DNA from: Streptomyces sp. Act143
Lineage (GTDB): Bacteria > Actinomycetota > Actinomycetes > Streptomycetales > Streptomycetaceae
Length of the DNA stretch: 64,000 nucleotides
NCBI RefSeq assembly: GCF_003143935.1
Contig: NZ_QFRX01000001.1
Coordinates: forward strand, 4,753,201 to 4,817,200
Reading direction: 5' to 3'
The notes below the pieces were generated by a model that saw only the letters and a program-made list of their open reading frames with translations, had not been told where the DNA came from and made no database searches. A program made the translations under genes and the position numbers. This document shows, piece by piece, positions 32,756 through 40,921 of the stretch (the stretch's first letter is position 1; each line of letters opens with the position of its first letter).

Positions 32756-32825
32756 CCGGAGCTCTACGGATCTCTCCGGAGCTCTACGGATCTCTCCGGA
32801 GCTCCCCGAATCTCCCCGGATCCCC
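32756..32825. repeat. 20-bp tandem repeat after pstB
   Basis: A unit starting CCGGAGCTCTACGGATCTCT repeats with period 20 from 32756, 32776 and 32796 (third copy degenerate) with a partial copy at 32816. It immediately follows the pstB stop and precedes the terminator hairpins. Confidence 0.8.
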
Positions 32826-32865
32826 TCGCGGTGCTGCATGGCGGTGCCACCGCGAGGACGCAAAA

Positions 32866-32898
32866 GGGCCCGCCCCCTGGCTCCCAGGGGGCGGGCCC
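32866..32898. terminator. bidirectional terminator after the pst operon
   Basis: A 15-bp perfect inverted repeat (32866-32880 and 32884-32898) with a 3-nt loop, AAAA before and GTTT after, lies between convergent pstB and the leftward secreted-protein gene. A weaker 8-bp hairpin lies at 32826-32855. Confidence 0.88.
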
Positions 32899-32922
32899 GT
32901 TTCATGCGATGCTGCGGCCGGT

Positions 32923-33339
32923 TTACGGAATGCCGTCCGCGTAGCCCTTCTCCCAGGCGCTGCAGGTGCCTTCCTTGACGTCACCGTCGTCGCGGAGACA
33001 GGCCTTGATGTAGACGGTCGCCGACTCCGCGAGGTCCTGGTTGGAGGTCGCGCAGGTACCGATGCCGCCGCCGTTGTAGAGCGAGTGGACGGTGCCGCCG
33101 CTGCCGACCTTCCAGTAGCCGATGACTCCGGCGCCGTCGGACCAGTTGTCGCAGGCGTTGAACTTGTCGCCCAGGGAGTCGAACCGCATGGTCCCGGCCT
33201 GGGACAGATAGCTGCCGGACGCGACGGTGTCCGCGTAGTAGCTGGTGTCGGCGTCCGCCAGGGCCGGCGTGGCCGCCAGGACGATCGCCGCCGCACCGGC
33301 ACCCGCTGTGGTCAGCAGCCGCCTGCCGAGATTCGACAT
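32923..33339 (-). CDS. small secreted protein
   Basis: The 138-residue protein has a Sec signal peptide (RRLLTTAGAGAAAIVLAATPALA, cleaved near ALADA). The mature part of about 110 residues has four cysteines, probably two disulfides (FNACDNW, GTCATSN, IKACLRDD, GTCSAWE), and many Gly and aromatic residues. GGGAGGGG precedes ATG 33339. No family is recognised; it could be a small binding or inhibitor protein. Two LexA-like palindromes lie upstream. Confidence 0.8.
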   Translation of the reverse strand: MSNLGRRLLTTAGAGAAAIVLAATPALADADTSYYADTVASGSYLSQAGTMRFDSLGDKFNACDNWSDGAGVIGYWKVGSGGTVHSLYNGGGIGTCATSNQDLAESATVYIKACLRDDGDVKEGTCSAWEKGYADGIP

Positions 33340-33365
33340 GAAACACCCCTCCCGTTTCGAGTTGT

Positions 33366-33395
33366 CGAACACGCGTTCGCTTGAACACGTGTTCC
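33366..33395 (-). promoter_or_regulatory. tandem LexA-box-like palindromes
   Basis: CGAACACGCGTTCG (33366-33379) and GAACACGTGTTC (33383-33394) lie 16 bp apart, just upstream of the secreted-protein ribosome site. Both match the GAAC-N4-GTTC core of actinobacterial SOS boxes. Binding by LexA is inferred only; another regulator of similar symmetry is possible. Confidence 0.5.
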
Positions 33396-33447
33396 ACACC
33401 CTGTCACGGGAGGGGCAGAGGGGTCCTGTGTTTTGCCGACGCCTTGC

Positions 33448-34446
33448 CTAAAGGAAAGCGAGGTTGACGATCCCGAACGACGCCGCCGCCACGATCGCCG
33501 CCGCCGGCATCGTGATGAACCAGCCCAGCACGATGTTCTTGGCCACGCCCCACCGCACGGCGTTCACCCGCTTCGTCGCGCCGACGCCCATGATCGCCGA
33601 GGTGATGACGTGGGTCGTCGAGATCGGCGCCTTGAAGAGGAACGCGGTGGTGAACATGATCGACGCACCGGTCGTCTCCGCGGCGAACCCCTGGGGCGGG
33701 TCCAGCTCGATGATCTTCCGCCCCAGCGTCCGCATGATCCGCCAGCCACCGGCGTACGTCCCCAGCGACAGCATCACGGCGCACACGATCTTCACCCACA
33801 CCGGGATCGGATCGCCGTAGTCCTCGACATCGGCGATGACCAGCGCCATCACGACGATGCCCATGGTCTTCTGGGCGTCCTGCAGACCGTGCCCGAGCGC
33901 CATGCCGGCCGCCGAGACGGTCTGCGCGATCCGGAAACCGCGCTTGGCCTTGTGCGGGTTGGCCCGCCGGAAGATCCACATGATCGCGGTCATCACCAGA
34001 TAACCGGCGATGAGACCGACGAACGGCGACACGAACATGGGGATGACGATCTTCTCCAGCACCCCGTGCCAGTAGACCGTCGTACCGCCCGCGAGCGCCG
34101 CCCCCACCATGCCGCCGAACAGGGCGTGCGAGGACGACGAGGGCAGGCCGAAGTACCAGGTGATGAGGTTCCAGGTGATCGCACCGATCAGCGCCGCGAA
34201 GAGGATGCCCATCCCCTTCGAGCCCTCGGGCGTCTCGATCAGGCCCTCGCTGACGGTCTTGGCGACCCCGGAGCCGAGGAAGGCACCGGCGAGGTTCATC
34301 ACGGCGGCCATCGCCAGGGCGGCCCGCGGGGTCAGCGCCCGCGTGGACACCGACGTCGCGATCGCGTTCGCCGAGTCGTGGAAGCCGTTGGTGTAGGTGA
34401 ATCCGAGCGCGACGCCAATGGTCACGATCAGCGCAAAGGTGTCCAT
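33448..34446 (-). CDS. pit: low-affinity inorganic phosphate transporter (Pit)
   Basis: The 332-residue membrane protein has the PiT family signatures TNGFHDSANAIATSVSTRALTPR near the N-terminus and GLPSSSSHALFGGMVGAAL in the middle, plus VITSAIMGVGATKR near the end. It takes up metal-phosphate with protons. It starts at ATG 34446, seven bases after the stop of the PhoU-like gene, so the two form one operon. Confidence 0.94.
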   Translation of the reverse strand: MDTFALIVTIGVALGFTYTNGFHDSANAIATSVSTRALTPRAALAMAAVMNLAGAFLGSGVAKTVSEGLIETPEGSKGMGILFAALIGAITWNLITWYFGLPSSSSHALFGGMVGAALAGGTTVYWHGVLEKIVIPMFVSPFVGLIAGYLVMTAIMWIFRRANPHKAKRGFRIAQTVSAAGMALGHGLQDAQKTMGIVVMALVIADVEDYGDPIPVWVKIVCAVMLSLGTYAGGWRIMRTLGRKIIELDPPQGFAAETTGASIMFTTAFLFKAPISTTHVITSAIMGVGATKRVNAVRWGVAKNIVLGWFITMPAAAIVAAASFGIVNLAFL

Positions 34447-34453
34447 GAGGTGC

Positions 34454-35074
34454 TCAGGACTCCTTGACCGCGATGGTCTCCACCGTGTTGGCCACGTGCT
34501 CGAAGGCGTCCGCGGCCTCCTCCAGCACATCCACGATCTGCTTCAGCTTCAGCACCTCGATCGCGTCGTACTTGCCGTTGAAGAGGTGGGCGAGCAGCTT
34601 GCGATGGATCTGGTCGGCCTGGTTCTCCAGCCGGTTGACCTCGATCCAGTACTCGGTGAGGTTGTCCATCGTCCGCAGATTGGGCATGGCCTCGGCGGTC
34701 AGCTCGGCCGCCCGCGCCAGCACCTCGATCTGCTGCTCGACGCCCTTGGGCAGTTCCTCGACGTTGTAGAGGACGACGAGGTCGACGGCCTCCTCCATGA
34801 AGTCCATGATGTCGTCGAGGGAGGACGCCAGGGAGTAGATGTCCTCACGGTCGAACGGCGTGATGAACGAGGAGTTCAGCTGGTGGAAGATCGCGTGCGT
34901 TGCGTCGTCACCAGCGTGTTCCGCGGCCCGCATACGCTCGGCGATCTCGGCCCGGCCGGCGGTGTCCGCCCCGAGCAGTTCCATGAGGAGCTTCGAGCCC
35001 GTGACGATGTTGTCCGCGGACGCGGCGAACATGTCGTAGAAGCTCGTCTCCCTGGGGGTCAGACGGAAGCGCAC
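34454..35074 (-). CDS. PhoU-like DUF47 protein
   Basis: The 206-residue all-helical DUF47 protein (TPRETSFYDMFAASADNIV, DREDIYSLASSLDDIMDFMEEAVD) starts at GTG 35074 with GAGGA upstream. DUF47 proteins pair with Pit transporters and probably control their activity, matching this two-gene operon. The palindrome TGATGC-TAAGT-GCATCA at 35110-35126 upstream may be an operator. Confidence 0.92.
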   Translation of the reverse strand: MRFRLTPRETSFYDMFAASADNIVTGSKLLMELLGADTAGRAEIAERMRAAEHAGDDATHAIFHQLNSSFITPFDREDIYSLASSLDDIMDFMEEAVDLVVLYNVEELPKGVEQQIEVLARAAELTAEAMPNLRTMDNLTEYWIEVNRLENQADQIHRKLLAHLFNGKYDAIEVLKLKQIVDVLEEAADAFEHVANTVETIAVKES

Positions 35075-35227
35075 AAGGGGTCCTCGGGGTGCATCGGTTT
35101 CGGTCAGGCTGATGCTAAGTGCATCATCCGGCCACGGCTAATGGGCCGTCCCCCAGTGTCGCCCATCAGGCAGAGTGGTCGGCACGGGGGCCTTCCGCAG
35201 GCCCTATACCCGCCAAAGTTCGGTACG

Positions 35228-35248
35228 ATATACCCAGTAGGGGTATAT
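35228..35248 (+). promoter_or_regulatory. CsoR operator
   Basis: An inverted repeat ATATACCC-AGTAG-GGGTATAT lies about 50 bp before csoR. It matches the CsoR consensus (TACCC...GGGTA with A+T flanks), indicating copper-relieved autorepression. Confidence 0.82.
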
Positions 35249-35296
35249 AACTGCCCAGGTGACGCCCGGGTGACACCAAGTGACATGGAGGACGCG

Positions 35297-35623
35297 ATGA
35301 CGACCACCGAGGCCGGCGCGGAAGCGCCCTCCGAGCACACGACCCACGGGTACCACAAGCAGAAGGACGAACACCTCAAGCGTCTGCGCCGCATCGAGGG
35401 CCAGATCCGCGGCCTGCAACGGATGGTCGACGAGGACGTCTACTGCATCGACATACTCACGCAGGTGTCCGCCTCCACCAAGGCGCTCCAGTCCTTCGCC
35501 CTGCAGCTCCTGGAGGAACACCTGCGGCACTGCGTGGCCGACGCGGCCGTCAAGGGCGGCGACGAGATCGACGCGAAGGTGCAGGAGGCCACACAGGCGA
35601 TCGCCCGCATGCTGCGGACGTGA
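35297..35623 (+). CDS. csoR: copper-sensing repressor CsoR
   Basis: The 108-residue protein has the CsoR/RcnR fold (HLKRLRRIEGQIRGLQRMV) with Cu(I) ligands in DVYCIDIL and HLRHC (Cys-His-Cys). I chose ATG 35297 because GGAG lies six bases before it; ATG 35285 is in frame but includes that site. It represses copper-resistance genes until Cu(I) binds. No copper exporter lies beside it here, so its targets are elsewhere. Confidence 0.93.
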   Translation: MTTTEAGAEAPSEHTTHGYHKQKDEHLKRLRRIEGQIRGLQRMVDEDVYCIDILTQVSASTKALQSFALQLLEEHLRHCVADAAVKGGDEIDAKVQEATQAIARMLRT

Positions 35624-35646
35624 TGCGGTCCCTGCCTCTTGAGGAG

Positions 35647-35672
35647 CGCCTCCGGCTCACTCGCCGGAGGCG
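35647..35672. terminator. bidirectional terminator after csoR
   Basis: A 10-bp perfect inverted repeat (CGCCTCCGGC at 35647-35656, complement at 35663-35672) lies after csoR and inside the 3' end of the convergent small gene. Confidence 0.7.
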
Positions 35673-35836
35673 TCCTCGCGTTCCTGGGCCACTTTCAGCA
35701 CCTCGTCGATGCTCTCAAGGCTGAGCCGGTCCTCGTGCGCGGCCGAGGCCGCGATGATCAGCTCTCCGCACAGCTCGATCTCGGCGAGGGCCACGTGGTC
35801 CTGAACTGCCGTACCGCCGACCGGAGCCACGTGCAT
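35657..35836 (-). CDS. small conserved hypothetical protein
   Basis: The 59-residue acidic helical protein (VALAEIELCGELIIAASAA, LESIDEVLKVAQ) starts at ATG 35836, with AGAGGTG directly upstream. It looks like a small Streptomyces protein of unknown function found near csoR. No domain is recognised. Confidence 0.75.
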   Translation of the reverse strand: MHVAPVGGTAVQDHVALAEIELCGELIIAASAAHEDRLSLESIDEVLKVAQEREDASGE

Positions 35837-35933
35837 CACCTCTTCTCTGCCGTCACCGCTTCCTAGAGTAGGGAGCGGTCTACACACCGCGCATGGCACG
35901 GACGGGCTAGTCCTTGACGCCCGTCCCGACCGC

Positions 35934-36758
35934 CTACCCCTCCGCGATCTTCCCGGCGTAGATGTCCTCGCCGTCCGGCAGGCGTACGTCGACGGCGACG
36001 CCGAAGTCGAACAGCAAGGTCGTCGATGCGACGGCGACGGTGCCCTGCTGCTGCCCGTTGACGAAGCTGAACCGGTGCCGGATCTTGCGGATGCGCCCGT
36101 CGTCGTCGAGGTACGCGTCGAAGGGGACGTGCGCCGTGGCGAACCCTTTCGCCGCCGCGCCCAGGGATGCCTTGTTCGCACCGGACGAATCCCGCGCGGC
36201 CAGGGCCAGATCGGCGGTCCCCCGATAGTGCCGGACGGCGATCCCGGCCACGTCCGTCGTCCCCACGTACGTCGCCGTCCGCGCCCCGCGCAGCAACTCG
36301 GCGGCGGCGAACGGGTCGGTGGCACCGCCGGTGACCAGATTGCCGTCGGAGAGCGTGGCGGTGTCGACGCGCACCCACTTGTCGGCGGGCACACCGGCAC
36401 CGCGGTTCTTCATGAACAGGGCGCCGGGAGCGAGCAGTTCGGTGATGGGCCGGTGTTCACTCTGTCCGGCGGGGTCCTGCGGCAGCATCACCTTCAACTG
36501 CCCGACCTGCCGCCGGTAGTCGTAGACACCCTCGCCCCGGATGGTGACGCGCGTGCCGCCGGTGGCCATCTCCATGGAGGTCCGGGTCTTCGAACTCCCC
36601 GCCTCCACCAGCCGGCCGGCGGCGGCGTGCAGCGCGGCGACGGGGTCACCGCCCCGCCCGTCCGCACCGGCCTCACCCCCGGCGCACCCGCTGACCGGCC
36701 AACAGACCAAGACCCCCGCGACGACCGCCCCGCCGACCCTGTGCTGCCGCTCCGCCAT
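35934..36758 (-). CDS. LppX/LprG-like lipoprotein
   Basis: The 274-residue protein has a lipoprotein signal ending in the lipobox VSGC (about residue 25). The mature part resembles actinobacterial LolA/LprG-like lipoproteins that carry lipids (KTRTSMEMATGGTRVTIRGEGVYDYR, GALFMKNRG, DPFAAAELLRGA, LDDDGRIRKIRHRFSF). It would sit on the outer face of the membrane. The ligand is unknown. Confidence 0.82.
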   Translation of the reverse strand: MAERQHRVGGAVVAGVLVCWPVSGCAGGEAGADGRGGDPVAALHAAAGRLVEAGSSKTRTSMEMATGGTRVTIRGEGVYDYRRQVGQLKVMLPQDPAGQSEHRPITELLAPGALFMKNRGAGVPADKWVRVDTATLSDGNLVTGGATDPFAAAELLRGARTATYVGTTDVAGIAVRHYRGTADLALAARDSSGANKASLGAAAKGFATAHVPFDAYLDDDGRIRKIRHRFSFVNGQQQGTVAVASTTLLFDFGVAVDVRLPDGEDIYAGKIAEG

Positions 36759-36860
36759 CGCCTGCCTCCGTCACGGACCCCCTGTCGCTCCCCTTAACGA
36801 CGGGTCCGTGGGGCCGTCACGCCTACCGCCCCTTTACCGAAGCTGGGTAACGTTGTCGCC

Positions 36861-37031
36861 GTGGCGCAGCAGGACAGGGTCCCCTCACCTCAAGAATCCC
36901 CCGACCATCTGACGACAACGGTCGACCAGGGCCGCTTCTGCACAGCCCGCTGCACCTGCGGCTGGCGCGGCCCGGCAAGAAGAGCAAGAAGCCAGGCAAG
37001 AACAGACGCCGAAAACCACACACCGACGTAA
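36861..37031 (+). CDS. small cysteine-motif protein
   Basis: A 56-residue frame starts at GTG 36861 and ends with TAA at 37029-37031. Its core FCTARCTCGWRGPARRARSK (Cys-x3-Cys-x-Cys) matches, from memory, a small conserved Streptomyces protein family of unknown function. The rest is polar. It is shorter than common gene-finding limits. The downstream bases start a C-rich low-complexity stretch. Confidence 0.7.
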   Translation: MAQQDRVPSPQESPDHLTTTVDQGRFCTARCTCGWRGPARRARSQARTDAENHTPT

Positions 37032-37361
37032 CCCCCACCCACGCAGCCGCGAGCAGTCATGCCACCCACCCACGCACGTAGCTGCGGGCAGTCGTGCCGC
37101 TGGGGCGGCACGGGTGGGCGCTGGGGCCCCCTCTGGGGAGGCACCCCGCCAGCGCGGGCAAGCGAAACCCCCGCGCCAGCCCCCACCCCGCCGCACCTCA
37201 CCCCACCCTCAAGCCCTCACCACACCCCACCGCCCCCACAAGCCCCCACCCCACCCCACCCCACCCCACCCCGCCCCAACTCCGTGCACCATGGAACCCC
37301 GGCCACCCCCACCCCGTCTCGTTCCACGACAGCCGACCCAAGGCCACGGAGGGCACGCACC
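37032..37361. other. low-complexity intergenic region with dispersed repeat
   Basis: No supported gene lies here. 37084-37121 is the second copy of the 38-bp repeat found inside the CHAD gene. From about 37200 to 37290 the sequence is a CCCCACC-type low-complexity run. The promoter of the FAD oxidase must lie in or after it. Confidence 0.7.
37084..37121. repeat. dispersed 38-bp repeat, intergenic copy
   Basis: Identical to 27241-27278 and containing the same GTGCCGC/GCGGCAC hairpin. Intergenic location suggests this is the usual site for this repeat family. Confidence 0.85.
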
Positions 37362-38936
37362 ATGGAACGCCGTACGTTCATCGGAGGCGGCGTCGCCGCA
37401 CTGGCCGCCGCAACCACCGCCGCCTGCACCGGCAACGACTCCGCCACCGCGGCCCAGACGAGCACGGCCAACACCGCGACCGCCTCGAACACCGCCGCGT
37501 CCGGCAAATCCGCCGCCCTCCCCGCCGCCCCCGCCAACTGGACCGCCCTGGCCCAGGACCTCGACGGCCCCCTCCTGCGCCCCGGCGACACCAACTGGCC
37601 CGCCGCCCACCAGCTCTACAACACCCGCTTCGACGACCTGAAGCCCACCGCCGTCGCCTACGTCGCCCACCCCGACGACATCCGCACCACCCTCGCCTAC
37701 GCCCGCGCCCACCACCTCAAGGTCGCGATCCGCAACGGCGGTCACTCCTACGCCGGTTGGTCCTCCGGCAACGGCCGTCTGATCATCGACGTCTCGAAGC
37801 TCAACAAGGTCCGCTCCAGCGGCGGCACCGCGGTCGTCGGCGCCGGTGCCAAGCTCATCGACGTCTACCGCGCCCTCACCGCGAAGGGCGTCACCATCCC
37901 CGCCGGCTCCTGCCCCACCGTCGGCGTCTCCGGCCTCACCCTGGGCGGCGGCCACGGGGTCGTGTCCCGCGCCTACGGCCTGACCTGCGACAGCCTCACG
38001 CAGGCCACCCTCATCACCGCCGACGGCAAGCAGCTCACCGCGAACGCCACCACCAACAAGGACCTCTTCTGGGCCCTGCGCGGCGCCGGCAACGGCAACT
38101 TCGGCGTCGTCACGGAGTTGCAGTTCAAGACCCACCCGGCGCCCCAAGCAGTGACCGGCTACCTCTCCTGGCCCTGGTCGAAGGCCGCCGCGGTGATCAA
38201 GGCCTGGCAGGAGTGGGGCCCTGACCAGCCGGACGAGATCTGGTCGTCCCTGCACCTGGCGGGCACGACCGGCGGCTACACCACGATCAACGTCGCCGCC
38301 TTCTCCCTCGGCACCTACGGCGAGCTCCAGAACGCGGTCGACCGCCTCGCGGACAAGGTCGGCGCCTCCGCGAGCAGCGTCTCCCTGCGCCGCCGCTCCT
38401 ACGAGGAGGCGATGGAGATCTACGCCGGCTGCTCCTCCTTCGCCACCGACGCCCAGTGCCACCTGCCCGGCAAGACCCCCGGCCGCTCCCCGCAGGGCGC
38501 GCTGAACCGGGAGACGTACGCCGCGAAGTCGGACTTCTTCGACCGCTCCCTCTCCACGGCCGGCATCAAGGCCCTGCTGAAGCAGATGGAGACGGTCCGC
38601 GGCGGCTCCGGCAGCATCGCCCTGACCGCGCTCGGTGGCGCGGTCAACCGGGTCTCCCCCACGGCCACGGCGTTCGTGCACCGCCGCTCCCGGATGCTGG
38701 CCCAGTACATCGTGTCCTGGCGGGCGGGCACGTCCGGCGCCACCGGCCAGTCCTGGCTGACCGCGGCCCACGACGCGATGAAGCCGTACGCGTCGGGAGC
38801 GGCGTACCAGAACTACACGGACCCGACGCTGACGGACTGGCGGAAGGCCTACTACGGCGACGCGGCGAACCGCCTGGCGACGCTGAAGAAGCAGTACGAC
38901 CCGCAGGGCTTCTTCACGTTCCCGCAAGCCCTGTAG
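37362..38936 (+). CDS. secreted BBE-like FAD-binding oxidase
   Basis: The 524-residue protein has a Tat-type signal (ERRTFIGGG, hydrophobic stretch) with a possible lipobox TAAC near residue 22. The FAD-binding PCMH domain has NGGHSYAGWSSG, where the His is the usual 8-alpha-histidyl-FAD site. SCPTVGVSGLTLGGGHG has the Cys that gives bicovalent flavin in berberine-bridge-type oxidases. The C-terminal BBE motif (NYTDPTLTDWRKAYYGD) is present. It probably oxidises sugars or secondary metabolites outside the cell; substrate unknown. Confidence 0.9.
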   Translation: MERRTFIGGGVAALAAATTAACTGNDSATAAQTSTANTATASNTAASGKSAALPAAPANWTALAQDLDGPLLRPGDTNWPAAHQLYNTRFDDLKPTAVAYVAHPDDIRTTLAYARAHHLKVAIRNGGHSYAGWSSGNGRLIIDVSKLNKVRSSGGTAVVGAGAKLIDVYRALTAKGVTIPAGSCPTVGVSGLTLGGGHGVVSRAYGLTCDSLTQATLITADGKQLTANATTNKDLFWALRGAGNGNFGVVTELQFKTHPAPQAVTGYLSWPWSKAAAVIKAWQEWGPDQPDEIWSSLHLAGTTGGYTTINVAAFSLGTYGELQNAVDRLADKVGASASSVSLRRRSYEEAMEIYAGCSSFATDAQCHLPGKTPGRSPQGALNRETYAAKSDFFDRSLSTAGIKALLKQMETVRGGSGSIALTALGGAVNRVSPTATAFVHRRSRMLAQYIVSWRAGTSGATGQSWLTAAHDAMKPYASGAAYQNYTDPTLTDWRKAYYGDAANRLATLKKQYDPQGFFTFPQAL

Positions 38937-38939
38937 GAG

Positions 38940-39647
38940 CTAGGCGGCGAGGTCCCGCTCCTCCGCGCCCGCTTCCTTGCGCGCCCCGGGCACGACGGCG
39001 CCCTGTCCGTCGTACGCCGAGGCCTTCCGCGACCGGATCAGCCACCCCGCGCGCGGCGACCGCTCGATCGCCTTCGTCAGGGGCGTGAGCAGGGCCATGG
39101 CCAGCGGGGAGAGGAGCAGGGCGACGGCGGTGCCGAGAGCGAGGCCGCCGAGGACGTCGGTCGGGTAGTGGACGCCCATGTAGACCCGGCAGAAGCCTTC
39201 GAACAGGGCGAGCAGGATGCCGAGGACACCGAACCTGCGGTTGGCGAGGAACAGTCCGACGGCGAGCGCCATGGTGATCGTCGCGTGATCGCTCACGAAC
39301 GAGTAGTCGGTCTTGCCGCTGACCAGGACCTCCAGGCCGTCGTGGTCGACGAACGGCCGGGGCCGCTCCACGAATCCTCGTATCGGCACGTTGATCAGCA
39401 CGGCGACACCGGCGGCGAGCGGTGCCCAGACGAGGGCCGCGACGGAGGGCGCGGCCTCGTCGCCGCCGCGCCGCCGCACGGACATCCAGCACCACAGCAC
39501 GAGCAGCACGGTGGCGAGCAGGATGCCGTACTCACCGACGAACTCCATGACCCGGTCGAACCAGTGCGGCGCGTCCTTGGCCAGGCCGTTGATGTCGTAG
39601 AGCAGCTCGACGTCGGGGTTCGACCCGGATGCGGCGAGTCCAGCCAT
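38940..39647 (-). CDS. PAP2-family membrane phosphatase
   Basis: The 235-residue protein has about five or six membrane helices and the three PAP2 motifs: RGFVERPRPF, SFVSDHAT (SDH in place of SGH) and RVYMGVHYPTDVLGG with catalytic His. It likely dephosphorylates undecaprenyl pyrophosphate or another lipid phosphate. It converges on the FAD oxidase gene with only 3 bases between them. Confidence 0.9.
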   Translation of the reverse strand: MAGLAASGSNPDVELLYDINGLAKDAPHWFDRVMEFVGEYGILLATVLLVLWCWMSVRRRGGDEAAPSVAALVWAPLAAGVAVLINVPIRGFVERPRPFVDHDGLEVLVSGKTDYSFVSDHATITMALAVGLFLANRRFGVLGILLALFEGFCRVYMGVHYPTDVLGGLALGTAVALLLSPLAMALLTPLTKAIERSPRAGWLIRSRKASAYDGQGAVVPGARKEAGAEERDLAA

Positions 39648-39877
39648 GGTGCTGCGGCCCCTTCGTCGTCTGTCCCGGCGCGCAAGGTTTCGCGCGCCGC
39701 TGTTCCACCCCCGTGGTGTGTAGATCGGCCCTACGAGAATCCGCTCTGCGGCATCCGCCTACGCCAACAGGAACGCACGGTCCCCGTTAATACGTTCCAC
39801 ACTCCACTGAATGATCACTCAGACGTTATCGAAGAGAGACACATCGCTGCAGCTCAGGGGGTAGGTTCACAGCCTGT

Positions 39878-40879
39878 TCAGACCGTCGTGGGGAGCGCTT
39901 TCGCGCCATCTTCGGTGACCCGGGTCGCGCCGAAGTAGTCGGGGGTGTCGATCGGGTCGAACCGGATCACAGCACCCGTTCTCGGGGCGTCGATCATGTA
40001 CCCGCCGCCGACATAAATCCCCACATGCCGGATGGCACGGGAGTTGGTGAGGTCGTCGGAGAAGAAGACCAGATCGCCCGGCAGCAGCTCGTCCCTGGCC
40101 GGATGCGGACCCGCGTTCCACTGGTCGTTGGCGACCCGCGGCAGCGTGACCCCGACGCTCTCGTAGGCGGCCTTCGTCAGCCCCGAGCAGTCGAACCGCC
40201 CACCGTCCTGAGCAGTACCGTCACCGCCCCAGAGGTAGGGCGTGCCGAGTTTGTTCTGCGCGTAGGTGATGGCGGCGGCGGCCTGCTTGGAGGGGTCGAC
40301 GCGGGTGACGGGAGCGGCGAAGCTCTCCTCCAGCGTCGTGATCGTCTTCACGTAGTTCTGGGTCTCCCTGTACGGCGGCACGCCCCCGTACTTGATGACC
40401 GCGTACGCCCCCGCGTTGTAGGACGCGAGCATGTTCCTGGTCTGGTCCCCGGGGACGTCCTTCACGTACGAGGCGAGCTTGCAGTCGTACGACGCGGCCG
40501 ACGGAATCGCGTCATTCGGATCCCAGACGTCGCGGTCGCCGTCACCGTCGCCGTCGATTCCGTGTGTGGCCCAGGTGCCGGGGATGAATTGCGCTATCCC
40601 CTGCGCCGCCGCGGCGCTCTGCGCCCTCGGGTTGAACCCGCTCTCCTGGTACAGCTGGGCGGCGAGCAGCGCGGGGTTGATGGCGGAGCAGAGGTTGCCC
40701 CACTTAGCCACGAGCCCCGAATAGGCAGCCGGCACAGCCCCCTTGGCGAGCGCCTTGGTGGCTCCCCCGACCCCGTTGGCGAGGTTCCCGGCGACGACGT
40801 AGACGCCCACGACGAGCAGCATCACGAAGCTCAGCCCCGCCCCGAGGGCGGCACCCGCCACGATCCACGCCTTACGCAC
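39878..40879 (-). CDS. lytic transglycosylase / NlpC-P60 peptidase
   Basis: The protein (about 333 residues) has an N-terminal membrane anchor. An SLT-type transglycosylase domain follows (about residues 55-190, QLYQESGFNPRAQSAAAAQGIAQFIPGTW ... ASYNAGAYAVIKYGG). The C-terminal NlpC/P60 domain (about 205-320) has Cys in FDCSGLTKAAYESVG, His in IRHVGIYVGGG and a third polar residue near MIDAPRTG. It cuts peptidoglycan. This two-domain layout is common for wall enzymes of type IV secretion systems, and a T4SS-like operon lies 7 kb away. I prefer GTG 40879 (GAGGGG eight bases upstream); TTG 40885 is the alternative. Confidence 0.9.
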   Translation of the reverse strand: MRKAWIVAGAALGAGLSFVMLLVVGVYVVAGNLANGVGGATKALAKGAVPAAYSGLVAKWGNLCSAINPALLAAQLYQESGFNPRAQSAAAAQGIAQFIPGTWATHGIDGDGDGDRDVWDPNDAIPSAASYDCKLASYVKDVPGDQTRNMLASYNAGAYAVIKYGGVPPYRETQNYVKTITTLEESFAAPVTRVDPSKQAAAAITYAQNKLGTPYLWGGDGTAQDGGRFDCSGLTKAAYESVGVTLPRVANDQWNAGPHPARDELLPGDLVFFSDDLTNSRAIRHVGIYVGGGYMIDAPRTGAVIRFDPIDTPDYFGATRVTEDGAKALPTTV

Positions 40880-40921
40880 CGTCAACCGCCCCTCACCGCA
40901 CGGGAGTCTGCCCGCGCCAGT

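Noticed and set aside
37200..37290. C-rich run as a CRISPR or coding repeat
   Set aside because: It is simple-sequence CCCCACC-type DNA without spacers or a supported frame.
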